Assembly: GCA_034211275.1 (NCBI GenBank)
Contig: JAXHTF010000040.1
Coordinates: 1-41,742 of the forward strand
Source: Acidobacteriota bacterium
GTDB taxonomy: Bacteria > Acidobacteriota > Thermoanaerobaculia > Multivoradales > JAHZIX01
Reading direction: 5' to 3'
Length of the DNA stretch: 41,742 nucleotides
Shown one piece after another: positions 1 through 8,475 of the stretch (positions are counted from its first letter, which is position 1; every line of letters begins with the position of its first letter). A program made the translations under genes and the position numbers. The notes under the pieces were generated by a model. The model was given only the letters and a program-made list of their open reading frames with translations. It made no database searches and had not been told where the DNA came from.

Positions 1-1
1 G

Positions 2-553
2 GTCAAGATGCAGCGTCTTCTAGACCCGGTGGAGATCCCGCCGGCGAAGCTTCTGCCGGCCACCCAGCGGGTGGCGGACCTGGTCCTCGAGGCCTATCAC
101 CAGAAGGAAGCGATTCCCCGGCTGCGGGAGGTGGCACACCAATGTCATCTTTTTACCGGACTCGCCGAAGAGCAGGTGGAACGGCTGGCGAGGGTGTTCA
201 GCCGGCGAGAGTTTGCTGCGGGTAGCTCCCTTTTCCAGCCTGGCGGGGATAGCGAGGAAATGTATGTACTGCTCTCCGGCAGGGTGGAGATCCAGATGCC
301 GGAGCAAAGCGAGCCCGTAGGGCAGGTGAGCGCCGGCGAGACGGTGGGGGAGGTGGCCTTCTTGGCGGAAGCCCGTCATTCAGCACGGGCGGTGGTGGGA
401 TCGCAGCCTTTGGAGGCGGGAGTTCTGACTCGCCGGGACTTCGCCGATCTGGTGCGGCGGCGGCCGGATATCGGCGTGGTGATCTACCGCAACCTGGCCC
501 TGGGTCTCGGGGAGAAGCTCAAGCGGGCGGACCGCACCCTGAGCCGCGGCTGA
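2..553 (+). CDS. Cyclic nucleotide-binding (Crp-like sensor) domain protein, 5' end outside window
   Basis: The reading frame is open to the left edge of the window, so the true start is probably upstream; an in-frame ATG lies at 8. Counting from that ATG, residues ~46-165 form a cyclic nucleotide-binding beta-barrel domain: it begins CHLFTGLAEEQVERLA, has the typical FQPGGDSEEMYVLLSGRVEI strand pair, and a GETVGEVAFL segment in the phosphate-binding-cassette position. The cassette Arg context is RHSARAV. There is no helix-turn-helix after the domain; the protein ends about 15 residues later in a charged helix. It therefore looks like a sensory or scaffold module rather than a Crp-type transcription factor, unless a partner domain lies upstream. 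It converges on the CBS gene with a gap of about 50 bp. Fold confident; ligand and role unknown. Confidence 0.75.
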   Translation, partial: VKMQRLLDPVEIPPAKLLPATQRVADLVLEAYHQKEAIPRLREVAHQCHLFTGLAEEQVERLARVFSRREFAAGSSLFQPGGDSEEMYVLLSGRVEIQMPEQSEPVGQVSAGETVGEVAFLAEARHSARAVVGSQPLEAGVLTRRDFADLVRRRPDIGVVIYRNLALGLGEKLKRADRTLSRG

Positions 554-602
554 GACCGGCGGCGGTCGGCCCCAGCGGCTCGTTCAGGTCGAATCAATCG
601 AG

Positions 603-1034
603 TCAAGCCGCATCGTCTCCGGAGGGGAAGTCCGTCGCCAGCAAGTCGGCGAAAAGCCGGCAGGCGTCAACGGCGGTGAAGATTCCCGCCAGCCGGCCCT
701 CCTTGGTCACCAATGCTGAACCGATGCGCTGCTTCGCCATGTGCTCCACCACCTTCTGCAGAGGAGTGTCCAGATCCACCGTGTAGGGATCGAAGACGCA
801 GGCATGGCGCACCAGAGCCCGGTCGTTATGGGCCTGGCTGAGGTACGGCCCCAGCAGCAGCTTGAGGTCGCGGTCCGTGACCAATCCCACCGTCTGGCCA
901 TCCACGTCCTTGACGGGCAAATGGCGGATGTCGTGTTGTTTCATCATCCCCCGGGCCTCCGAAGCCTCGGCGTCCAGGGTGATGGAGTAGGGGAAGGGCG
1001 TCATCACCGATTTGATCAGAGGTTGGGTGCTCAT
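603..1034 (-). CDS. CBS-domain pair protein
   Basis: A 143-residue protein made almost entirely of two CBS motifs (about residues 7-62 and 75-135), starting MSTQPLIKSVMTPFPYSI. CBS pairs bind adenine nucleotides such as AMP, ATP or S-adenosylmethionine and usually regulate a partner. The VMTPFPYSI and DIRHLPVKD segments, and GSALVTKEGRLAGIFTAVD in the second repeat, are typical. The ATG at 1034 has a GGAG about 8 nt upstream on the minus strand; a longer in-frame extension upstream runs into the DUF1611 gene and is not credible. It is the last gene of a minus-strand operon, 26 nt after the DUF1611 stop. No attached effector domain is present, so its partner is unknown. Confidence 0.85.
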   Translation of the reverse strand: MSTQPLIKSVMTPFPYSITLDAEASEARGMMKQHDIRHLPVKDVDGQTVGLVTDRDLKLLLGPYLSQAHNDRALVRHACVFDPYTVDLDTPLQKVVEHMAKQRIGSALVTKEGRLAGIFTAVDACRLFADLLATDFPSGDDAA

Positions 1035-1060
1035 GGTCGTGACTCCGGCTCCAAGGTGGC

Positions 1061-2080
1061 TCATAGTTGCAGTCGATCGAGGAGGAAACGTCGAAGCTCG
1101 GGGTGGCTTGCCCGATCCAGCACATTGATCGCCGGCAAGCCGGTGAGCTTGCCCACCAGGTCGATGGCCGCGGAGGTGCTGGTGGCCAGGCCCGACACCA
1201 AGTCCGTGGGCACGGGAAAGGCCTCCCGCACGCCGAAGGCGGCATAGGGATCCGCCGCGCACAGCACGGTGCAACGCACCAAAGGCGACAGGCGTTCGAC
1301 GGCGGCGGCGCCGTTGTAGGGTTCCAGCGGCGAGGCGCCGGCTTCCACCACCACCACGTCCGGCTCCGCCGCCGCAACCCGCGCCAACAGCTGCTCCTGG
1401 AGCGGCTTGAATTCCTCCTCCGGGCATACGGTGGAGGGCAGTCCCACATCGACGAAGTCGAAGATGGCCGCGGCGCCGGCGTCGTCCATGCTCAGAATGT
1501 CGCGATAGCGGCCGGCCCCGGTGAGCTTGACCCCGGCCACCCGCACTCCCTGCTCCACCAGCATGTGGATGAGGATCTTCCCGGCGGTGGTCTTGCCCGA
1601 GGTCATGGAGGTGCCGATGATCAGCACCACCGGCGCCGTCAGCTCCACCGCCGGCGCCGGTGCGACGTAGTCCGCCATGCGGCGGGGGCGGCCGTCCACC
1701 GTCACGTGGCCGCGGTAGCCGAGGGTGACCAGCGGCGGCAGGAGCCGGGAAGTCGACGTGGCCTTGCCGAAGAGACCGGCGCTGGTCAGGCCCTGGAAGC
1801 GACCGTCCTCACCGATGGCGGTCCAGCTGCCCACCGCCTCCAAAGTTGCGCTGCGATGCCCCCAAGCGCCGACCACCAGATCCCCCTCCTGGACCTCGGC
1901 ATGGCGCCCGTTGGGCAGCTCCACTCGGCCCAGGTCTCGGCTGCGGGAGAGGACCTCCGCCACGACATAGTCGCCGGTGGCCCATTGGGAGCGGTCGATC
2001 TCCTGCACCTCAAAGGGTTCGTGCTGGAAGGGCGCGATGCGGGTCAGGGAGCCGAAGAAGTAACGGGATGAGGAGCTCAT
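1061..2080 (-). CDS. DUF1611 family P-loop NTPase-like protein (DgcN-related)
   Basis: A 339-residue protein. The N-terminal half (to ~150) is a small beta-rich domain. The C-terminal half is a P-loop domain with a Walker-A-like GTSMTSGKT at residues 156-164, followed by KLTGAGRYRD, then VVVVEAGASPLEP, typical of the DUF1611 family. Some family members (DgcN) have been linked to D-glutamate metabolism as N-acyltransferases; whether that applies here is inference. The ATG at 2080 overlaps the TGA of the upstream M20 peptidase gene in an ATGA arrangement, so the two are probably translationally coupled and may act on the same acyl-amino-acid substrate. Family assignment is good; substrate is unknown. 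Confidence 0.8.
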   Translation of the reverse strand: MSSSSRYFFGSLTRIAPFQHEPFEVQEIDRSQWATGDYVVAEVLSRSRDLGRVELPNGRHAEVQEGDLVVGAWGHRSATLEAVGSWTAIGEDGRFQGLTSAGLFGKATSTSRLLPPLVTLGYRGHVTVDGRPRRMADYVAPAPAVELTAPVVLIIGTSMTSGKTTAGKILIHMLVEQGVRVAGVKLTGAGRYRDILSMDDAGAAAIFDFVDVGLPSTVCPEEEFKPLQEQLLARVAAAEPDVVVVEAGASPLEPYNGAAAVERLSPLVRCTVLCAADPYAAFGVREAFPVPTDLVSGLATSTSAAIDLVGKLTGLPAINVLDRASHPELRRFLLDRLQL

Positions 2081-3321
2081 GATCGATCCTCCGGAGCCAG
2101 CTCCGACGGATCTACCGGTGGCGTGAGCAAGAGCAGGGCGAGGAGGGCTGTGCGCTCCACCATACGCTGCCGGTCGATGAATTCGTTGGTGGCGTGGGCG
2201 CCGTCGCCCACCGCCCCCAATCCGTCGAGGGTGGCGGTGAAAAGACTGGTGTAGTTGCCGTCGGAGCCGCCGCCGGCGGTACCCTCCTGCAGCTCGATGC
2301 CGAGGTCCCCGGCGAGAGATCGAGCCCGGCGCCACAGGACGCGGTTGCGCGCCGTGGGCTCGAGGGGAGGCCGGTCCACGCCTCCTTCCACCTTCAGCTG
2401 AACCCCCGGCGTCTGCGCCTCCATGGCCAGAATCTCCGCTTCCACCCGCCGCGCATCCTCCCGGGTCAGGACCCGTACGTCCACCTCCGCCTTGCTCTCC
2501 GGCGCCACTACATTGGGGCGTAGGCCGCCGTCGACCTGACCGACGTTGACGGTGGTGCCGTGCTCCGGGTCGTTGAGGGCGAAGAGCTTCTGGATGGCGA
2601 AGGAGAGCTCCAGGATGGCGCTGGCTCCCCGCTCCGGGTCGAGACCGGCGTGGGCCGCTTTGCCTTGGACCCGCACGGTGAAGCGCCCGACCCCTTTGCG
2701 GGCGGTCTTGAGCCGCCCCTCCCGGCCCAAGGAAGGTTCGAGGACGAGGACCCGATCCATGCTCCGTGCCAGCCGCTCGATGGCCCGGCGGCTCTCCCGG
2801 CTACCGATCTCCTCGTCGGAGTTGATCAGAAAATAGGGCGCCACGGCGGGCTCCAGGCCCAGCTCGCGGAGCGCCCGGAGGGCGAAGATGCCTTGCACCA
2901 GGCCGCCCTTCATGTCGTAGATCCCCGGCCCTCGGACGACCGTTCCCTCTACCCGCCAGGGCATGGATTCGAGGGTCCCGTGGGGCCACACGGTGTCGCA
3001 GTGACCGAGGAGGAGCTGGCCGGGGGTACCGGTGGTGCGGGAAGAGCGACCGAGCAAGTATCCGCCGGTGGACTTGCCGCGGAAGCGGCGAATCGTCAGG
3101 CCGGAGCCCTCCAAGGCTTCGGCGAGGCGATCCAGCACCGGCTGTTGGGCCTGGGCATCGTGGGATGGCGATTCCAAGAGCACCAGCTCCTCCAGAAGAG
3201 AGAGCATGGCATCGCTTTGGGACTCGAGCCAGCGCAACACCACCGGGGCTAGGGGAGCGGAATCCCCTTCCGGGGCCAGGCCCTTGCCCCGGTCTCGTTC
3301 GATGGTGCGCAGCCCGCTCAT
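2077..3321 (-). CDS. M20 family metallopeptidase (glutamate carboxypeptidase-like)
   Basis: A 414-residue zinc-dependent amidohydrolase of the M20/CPG2 type, which removes C-terminal amino acids or acyl groups from amino acids. The metal and catalytic set is visible: LLLGHCDT (His107, Asp109), GIYDMKGG (Asp136), NSDEEIGS (Glu170/171), VLEPS (Glu195) and a late GDGAHATNEF histidine. The usual dimerisation (lid) insert follows residue ~200 (GKAAHAG motif). There is no signal peptide, so it is probably cytoplasmic. It starts 3 nt after the flavin-reductase gene stop and its own stop overlaps the DUF1611 start. CPG2-like members act on glutamate-containing substrates, but specificity cannot be read from sequence. 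Confidence 0.88.
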   Translation of the reverse strand: MSGLRTIERDRGKGLAPEGDSAPLAPVVLRWLESQSDAMLSLLEELVLLESPSHDAQAQQPVLDRLAEALEGSGLTIRRFRGKSTGGYLLGRSSRTTGTPGQLLLGHCDTVWPHGTLESMPWRVEGTVVRGPGIYDMKGGLVQGIFALRALRELGLEPAVAPYFLINSDEEIGSRESRRAIERLARSMDRVLVLEPSLGREGRLKTARKGVGRFTVRVQGKAAHAGLDPERGASAILELSFAIQKLFALNDPEHGTTVNVGQVDGGLRPNVVAPESKAEVDVRVLTREDARRVEAEILAMEAQTPGVQLKVEGGVDRPPLEPTARNRVLWRRARSLAGDLGIELQEGTAGGGSDGNYTSLFTATLDGLGAVGDGAHATNEFIDRQRMVERTALLALLLLTPPVDPSELAPEDRS

Positions 3322-3324
3322 GGG

Positions 3325-3933
3325 CTACTTTTTGAAGCCGGAGGGAAAGGGGAAGGATAAGGCTTGGGAGATCTCCGCGAACCGCCCCGGTTGCACGTAG
3401 GCCAGCAGCGGCGACCGCTGCAGGATGTCCTGGTCGTCTTCGTCGCTGACCCGTAGCGCCCGGCGGTGAACCTGGGCGGCCACCACCTTGCCGGCGACGA
3501 GGCTATTCTCCCCGAAGCCCTCCACCATCCGGTGAAGCTCACATTCGAGGAAGAGATACCCCTGCTCGAGGAACGCTCCTTCGACGTGCTCCGCGGGGCG
3601 GGTGGGCAGCGCCGCGAGGCTGGGTTTGGTGTCGTCCTTGCCTCGGGGAGCCGCCGACAAGCTCGCCATCAGCACCTGGTCCGCCCACGGAAAGGTGACC
3701 GTGAACTGGCCGCTGGCGAGGATGTTGCCGTAGGTCGTGTGCGCCGGAGTGCAGACGAAACCGAAGTAGCGATCCCAGCTCAGCGGCATGGCCATGTGCT
3801 TGGGGGCGAAGTTCTGCTCGCCAGCGGCATCGCGACTCCCGATGATCACCAGCGGTGCCACCATGAAGCAGCTCGACCAGAGATCGTCCTGATCGGTGAG
3901 CGGAATCAGCTCGTCGCTGGCGGTGGTGGGCAT
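3325..3933 (-). CDS. Flavin reductase-like FMN-binding protein
   Basis: A 202-residue protein of the flavin reductase-like (split-barrel FMN-binding) family. Characteristic segments are MVAPLVIIGSRDAAGEQNFA near residue 24, MPLSWDRYFGFVCTPAHTTYGNI, FTVTFPWADQVLMAS, and CELHRMVEGFGENSLVAGKV. Members reduce free flavin with NAD(P)H or simply bind FMN as part of two-component oxygenases. The ATG at 3933 has a GAGAGGA ribosome-binding site 7 nt upstream on the minus strand. It is the first gene of the operon with the M20 peptidase, DUF1611 protein and CBS protein. No oxygenase partner is present nearby, so its electron acceptor is unknown. Confidence 0.85.
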   Translation of the reverse strand: MPTTASDELIPLTDQDDLWSSCFMVAPLVIIGSRDAAGEQNFAPKHMAMPLSWDRYFGFVCTPAHTTYGNILASGQFTVTFPWADQVLMASLSAAPRGKDDTKPSLAALPTRPAEHVEGAFLEQGYLFLECELHRMVEGFGENSLVAGKVVAAQVHRRALRVSDEDDQDILQRSPLLAYVQPGRFAEISQALSFPFPSGFKK

Positions 3934-4061
3934 GGCGAATCCTCTCGCGGAGCGGTTCTCGGTCCATCGATTCCCAAGACGGGCCGGCGATGGTGTGGAG
4001 TCTTTCCAGCATGTACCGCAGAGGTGCCTTTGTCTTCACCCCTGCGGGTAGGGCGGGCTTC

Positions 4062-4718
4062 CTACTGGAAGAACTTGAGCAGCTCGCTGGCGGAGTCGGT
4101 GGCCGCGGCTCGGGTGTCGTTGCCGTGCTCCTGGTCGCGGATCAACAGCAGATTCTCATCCCCGGCGGACAGCCGGATCTCCAGCTCGATGAAGGGGTCC
4201 ACGGTGCCGAAGTAGATGTAGGTGCTGTCGCTCTTGTAATCCACCAGAGCAATGCCCAAGGTCAAGGCACCCCCGCTATCCACCACCTCCAGGCCGAGAC
4301 GTTCCATGCCGGCGGTGAAGACCTCCTTGATGTGGTCCTCGAAGCCGGGCTCGAGGCTGGAGGAGAAATTCTGCACTTCGGGAATCGTGACGGTGCCATA
4401 GCTGGCGATGTCGAAACTCAAGGAGTCGATCTTGTCCTTCTTCTTGAAGTTGGCCTTCGCCCACAGCCAGTCGTATTCGACGTCGCCGAACTCCACGTCC
4501 TCGACCATCAGGGCATAGTCGTCGTCGGTGAGGAATTTGCCCACCACTTCTTCGCCCTCTTTGTAGTCGTCGCTACCCAGGAAGGTGTCGTCGGTGTCGA
4601 TGCTGCGGGCCTTCTCCCCGTCATCCTTGTCCTTCTTGCGGAATTTCTTGAAAGGCCCCGCTTCCACAGCGGTGGTAGAGAGCAAGACGACGGCCAGGAC
4701 CCAGATTAGAAAACGCAT
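4062..4718 (-). CDS. Secreted protein of unknown function
   Basis: A 218-residue protein with a clear signal peptide (MRFLIWVLAVVLLSTTAVEAG, cleavage near residue 20), then a highly charged Lys/Asp-rich stretch (FKKFRKKDKDDGEK) and a globular part of beta strands and an amphipathic helix. The pattern (late helix with VFTAGMERLGLEVV, then GGALTLGIALVDYKSD, then a strand repeating as an oligomeric surface) recalls periplasmic DUF3313/DUF4410-type envelope proteins, but the match is only impressionistic. The start is well supported: GGAGG lies 8 nt upstream on the minus strand. A near-perfect palindrome sits about 30 bp before the ATG. No cysteine for lipidation is visible. Probably periplasmic; function unknown. 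Confidence 0.7.
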   Translation of the reverse strand: MRFLIWVLAVVLLSTTAVEAGPFKKFRKKDKDDGEKARSIDTDDTFLGSDDYKEGEEVVGKFLTDDDYALMVEDVEFGDVEYDWLWAKANFKKKDKIDSLSFDIASYGTVTIPEVQNFSSSLEPGFEDHIKEVFTAGMERLGLEVVDSGGALTLGIALVDYKSDSTYIYFGTVDPFIELEIRLSAGDENLLLIRDQEHGNDTRAAATDSASELLKFFQ

Positions 4719-4746
4719 TGGCTAATCCTCCAAGTATTGCAATCTC

Positions 4747-4767
4747 TGGCTGGTCCAGGACCAGCCA
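4747..4767. promoter_or_regulatory. 21-bp perfect palindrome, candidate operator
   Basis: Two 10-bp arms, TGGCTGGTCC and its exact reverse complement GGACCAGCCA, flank one central A. It lies 29 bp upstream of the start at 4718 and about 90 bp after the stop of the helicase gene. No T-run follows it on the minus strand, which argues against an intrinsic terminator and for a protein-binding operator or a leader hairpin. Confidence 0.5.
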
Positions 4768-4854
4768 AACTCAATAGGCTCAGCCGTTAACCGTCTCATA
4801 TCTGGGGTCGGGTGACAAGGTCCCGGCGTGAGCACGGGCCCCGCGGTGGAATGG

Positions 4855-7068
4855 TCAATCCATGGATCCCGACCCGCCACCGGCGTGCTCCTCCAGCACC
4901 TCATTCAAGGCCCGATGGGCCGCCAGCGGGTCGAGGGCTCGGGAGGCGTAATCCGCAGCGAGCAGATCCGGCGGTAGATATTCATCGTACTTCTCGGCAC
5001 CTCGTTGGGCTACCTCGTGGGCTAGCTTCACGCCGTCCGGCGGCCCCTGGTCTACCAGCCTCCGAATCGTCCGAAGTAGCTTTCGGGGACGGAGCTTCTC
5101 GACCTCGACGAGGATCCCATGGTTGACCACCTTCAAGCCGTCTTGAGCCAGCCAGAGCTCCAGAGTGCTCAAAGCTCCGTCACCGACCCAGGGGAAGAGC
5201 AGGGTGGCGTCCCCTAGCTCGATGAGCCGTTGGCTTCGAAGGTCCAGTTCTGCATAAGTCTTGCGTCCCTCCTCCAAGAGCTTGCGGGCCCCCTGGTCGA
5301 GGTAGATGGGCACTTCGGGACTCTGATAGATCCGGCGCATTCGGCGCCGCACAAGATCGGCGACACCGATGGGACCACCGCCGAAGATCGGTGGATTGGA
5401 GCCGTGGGCGGGTATCAAATCCGCTACCTTGCTCTCCAGGTCGATAGCCGCTACTTTCCACCGTCGTCCGGCGAAGACGAGGGGCTGCTTTTCTCGCAGC
5501 GGAACGATGAAAGGCAGGGACCCGAGGGTCTTGCCTCCAGATCGCAGGGTGTACTCCTCAGGAGTCGAGAAGGCTGCGTAGAAGGAGTAGTGGCCCACCA
5601 ACCGTTCCCCCTGGAGCCCCAGGACCAGGTCGCCGTCGCTGGTCTGAGTGATCAGCTCCCGGCTCGCCAGGTGCCGGAGGAGGAAGGCCAGCGTTTCTGC
5701 ATCGACGCCTTCGAAGGGGCCGTTCCGGCACAGGAGGCGGTAGAGCTGCCGGGCTTGGATCCCTCCCTGATGAGCGATGCACGACAGAATTTGCTGGATC
5801 AGGGTGGAGAAGTGCAGCTGGCCCCGCGGGGGTGGCTCCAGGCGATTTTCCAGCAAGAGGTCGATCACCGCCAAGGCTTCTACGAGCGAAGGCCGGAGCA
5901 TGTCCTGCAGGGAGCTGCGGGCGGTCACCTCGCTCTCGGTAATGTAGAGGCGGAGGATGGCCGCTTCTCCTCTGCGGCCGGATCGCCCCAGGCGCTGGCG
6001 AAGGGCGCTGACGCTCTGGGGCCGGCCCACCTGGACAACACTGTCCACATGGCCGACGTCGATGCCCAGCTCCAGCGTTGATGTACAGACGACGGAGGTC
6101 GGCCGGCCAGCCTCCTTGAGCCTCGCCTCTGTGCTTTCCCGCAATGCCCTCGATAGATTTCCGTGGTGGGGCAGAAACTCGTTGGGAACTCGCTGGGACT
6201 CCGCCAGCTCGCGCAAGTCATCGGAGAGAAGCTCGACCCGCTGCCGGCTGTTGGCAAAGACCAGATGGTTCCCGCCTCGGAGGACTCGGAACAAATGGGC
6301 TGGAATCCGGTCCGCGCTTGGCGGTGTCGGGGATTCCGCTGAAGCTTCGCGACGCGGATCCTTCGCCAGGTAGCCTCGCAGTTGCAGGCGGATCTCGGCT
6401 CCTCCGGAACGGTCTTGGATCCGGGCGACCTCGGCACCTCCCCTGGGGCGCAGGAGCTCAGCGGCCACGTCCAGGTCTCCCAGGGTCGCTGACAACCCGA
6501 TGCGTGGCACCCGCCGGCCGATCAGGACCTCCACCCGATGCAATAGTGACTGCAACTGCTTTCCCCGAGCGCTGCCCAGGAACGCGTGAAGCTCATCCAC
6601 CACCAGATAGTGCAAGGATCGGAAGAGAGAGGGCAGGCGAGAGCCTCGGAGCACGAAGAAGGCCTCCAAGGACTCTGGGGTGATGAGCAGGATCCCTCCG
6701 CTGCCCTCGACCACTTTGCGCCGCTCCTTGGCAGGAACATCGCCGTGCCAACGGTGGACCATCACGCCGGCGTCCCGTGCCAACAATTCGAGGCGGTCGA
6801 ATTGGTCGTTGATCAGAGCCTTGAGAGGGCTCAGGCACAGGCAGCCCAGCCCTTTCGATGGGCTCTCGGCGAGGCGCGAAACGACGGGCAGAAAGACGGC
6901 TTCGGTCTTACCACCGGCGGTAGGAGCGCTCAACAGAAGGTCTTCCTCGCCGGCCAGAACCTTGTCGATGGCCTGCTCCTGGATGGGCCTTAGCTCTGTC
7001 CACCGCTCGCGCCCGATCCATCGCTGGACGCCGGGATGGAGGCGATGGAAACCAGAAGAGCTCATCAT
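4855..7068 (-). CDS. sngC: Shango-type defence helicase (Lhr/BrxHI-like DEAD/DEAH helicase)
   Basis: A 737-residue superfamily 2 helicase. Motifs in order: Q-motif region RPIQEQAID (27-35), Walker A APTAGGKT (48-55), DELH (158-161), SAT (193-195), and motif VI QRLGRSGRRG (358-367). A long C-terminal Lhr-type region follows with winged-helix character. It resembles the Lhr-like helicases BrxHI found in BREX loci. Its place as the third gene after a TerB-domain protein and a P-loop ATPase matches the described three-gene Shango anti-phage system. It begins 27 nt after the ATPase stop, so it is probably cotranscribed. Two Met codons open the frame (7068 and 7065). Helicase assignment is certain; the symbol rests on gene order and families recalled from the literature. 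Confidence 0.85.
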   Translation of the reverse strand: MMSSSGFHRLHPGVQRWIGRERWTELRPIQEQAIDKVLAGEEDLLLSAPTAGGKTEAVFLPVVSRLAESPSKGLGCLCLSPLKALINDQFDRLELLARDAGVMVHRWHGDVPAKERRKVVEGSGGILLITPESLEAFFVLRGSRLPSLFRSLHYLVVDELHAFLGSARGKQLQSLLHRVEVLIGRRVPRIGLSATLGDLDVAAELLRPRGGAEVARIQDRSGGAEIRLQLRGYLAKDPRREASAESPTPPSADRIPAHLFRVLRGGNHLVFANSRQRVELLSDDLRELAESQRVPNEFLPHHGNLSRALRESTEARLKEAGRPTSVVCTSTLELGIDVGHVDSVVQVGRPQSVSALRQRLGRSGRRGEAAILRLYITESEVTARSSLQDMLRPSLVEALAVIDLLLENRLEPPPRGQLHFSTLIQQILSCIAHQGGIQARQLYRLLCRNGPFEGVDAETLAFLLRHLASRELITQTSDGDLVLGLQGERLVGHYSFYAAFSTPEEYTLRSGGKTLGSLPFIVPLREKQPLVFAGRRWKVAAIDLESKVADLIPAHGSNPPIFGGGPIGVADLVRRRMRRIYQSPEVPIYLDQGARKLLEEGRKTYAELDLRSQRLIELGDATLLFPWVGDGALSTLELWLAQDGLKVVNHGILVEVEKLRPRKLLRTIRRLVDQGPPDGVKLAHEVAQRGAEKYDEYLPPDLLAADYASRALDPLAAHRALNEVLEEHAGGGSGSMD

Positions 7069-7095
7069 GTTCGAAGCTCGGAAGCTCCAGGGTAG

Positions 7096-8475
7096 TTAGA
7101 GCCGGAAGGAAGCCAGCTCGTCATCGTCCCCGGTCTCGTCCTGGGAATCATCGCTTTCCTTCTTGCCACCTGTGAGCCGGCCCACAGCGGTCGGGTCTGT
7201 CGCCGGTTCCTCGTCGGACTCCGAAGGCCCTGGATCCGCCGAGAGGTCGACCCGTCCCAACAGCTCTCGCCAGTTGGCTTCGGGGTTCTGCTCTAGCACC
7301 GCCAAGAGATTGACAAAAGCGGTTACCGTGTTGCGAGGGGTGCGGAAGTACGCCTCGCCGATGCGCTTGGAACAATGCTCCATGAAGGCATGAAGCCCCT
7401 CGTCGGGGAGGAGGAAACTCTGGGGATCACCGGCGGCGAAGACATGACGGATCTTGGTCAGCAGGACATAGAGATCTTCCGGGCTCAGATTCTCCAACTG
7501 AAGCACCGGGCCGGTGAAGTCCACCAGCCCGTCTACCGCGAAGGTATTGCGGCTCAGGCGTGTTTCCAAAGCCTCGTAGCTGTAAAGCCCCTTGCGGGGG
7601 TCGAGGAGGAATTCGGGGGTTCCTCCGAGCAGGAAACCCAATCCTTCGGAGCTGCCCTGGAGGGTGTCGTTGAGAATGCGCAGAATCTGCTCGTAGTTGG
7701 AACGACGGGCTCGGCCGCTGGCCAATTTGTACAGATTCACCACCTCGTCCAGGCACACCAGAAATCCCGACATCCCGGCCAATCGGACGAAGGCGGAGAA
7801 GAGCTTGAGGTAGTCGTAGACGTGGGCATCGTCGACGATGGATCGTACCCCCAGCGCTCGCCGGGCATCAGTACGGGTGGAGAACTCGGCCCGAAGCCAG
7901 CGGATCGCGTGGCTCTTCAGGGTCTCGTCGCCGGTATCGTGGCCCCGCCAATAGGCCGCGATCACTTCAGCAAAGTCATACCCACCGACCTGTTCGCTGA
8001 GCTTGTCCAGGCGTTCGTGGATCACCGTCTCGGCGCTCACCCCACGGCCTCGTGATTCCTTGAGCGCCGTGCTGACAAAACGCTCCACGACACTGGGCAA
8101 AGCTCCACCGTCGGGCTTGCCGCGGGTCGAGAGGTTGCGCATCAGCTCACGGTAGAGGGAACGCGCTTGCCCACCGGTAGCATGGAGTCGCCGGTCTGGA
8201 TTGAGATCCACGTGGGCAGCCACCAGCTTCTTTTCCAGAGCGATGGAGCGCACCAGCTGCAAGAAGAAGGTCTTACCCGAGCCATACTCACCGATGATCA
8301 GGCGGATAGCGGCACCGCCATCGGCAATGCGGTCGAGATCCGCCACCAGGGCTTCCACCTCTCGCTTGCGGCCAACCTGCACGTGCTGCAGGCCGCTTCT
8401 GGGGACCACCCCGGCCTTCAAGGATTGGATCACGGCATCTCGAACCCGGGGGCGAATGCGCTTTCGGTCGGTCAT
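7096..8475 (-). CDS. sngB: Shango-type P-loop ATPase (DUF2791/BrxD-like)
   Basis: A 459-residue AAA-type ATPase with Walker A GEYGSGKT (residues 62-69) and Walker B LVCLDE (239-244). An N-terminal RRDAVIQSLK-like helix and HVQVGRKREVEAL precede the P-loop, as in the BREX accessory protein BrxD (DUF2791). The arrangement DEVVNLYKL and LGGTPEFLLD after Walker B are typical of the family. The last ~55 residues are acidic, repetitive and probably disordered. The ATG at 8475 overlaps the TGA of the TerB gene (ATGA), which points to translational coupling and a fixed stoichiometry. Together with the helicase it forms the nucleic-acid-acting part of the defence cassette. Confidence 0.85.
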   Translation of the reverse strand: MTDRKRIRPRVRDAVIQSLKAGVVPRSGLQHVQVGRKREVEALVADLDRIADGGAAIRLIIGEYGSGKTFFLQLVRSIALEKKLVAAHVDLNPDRRLHATGGQARSLYRELMRNLSTRGKPDGGALPSVVERFVSTALKESRGRGVSAETVIHERLDKLSEQVGGYDFAEVIAAYWRGHDTGDETLKSHAIRWLRAEFSTRTDARRALGVRSIVDDAHVYDYLKLFSAFVRLAGMSGFLVCLDEVVNLYKLASGRARRSNYEQILRILNDTLQGSSEGLGFLLGGTPEFLLDPRKGLYSYEALETRLSRNTFAVDGLVDFTGPVLQLENLSPEDLYVLLTKIRHVFAAGDPQSFLLPDEGLHAFMEHCSKRIGEAYFRTPRNTVTAFVNLLAVLEQNPEANWRELLGRVDLSADPGPSESDEEPATDPTAVGRLTGGKKESDDSQDETGDDDELASFRL

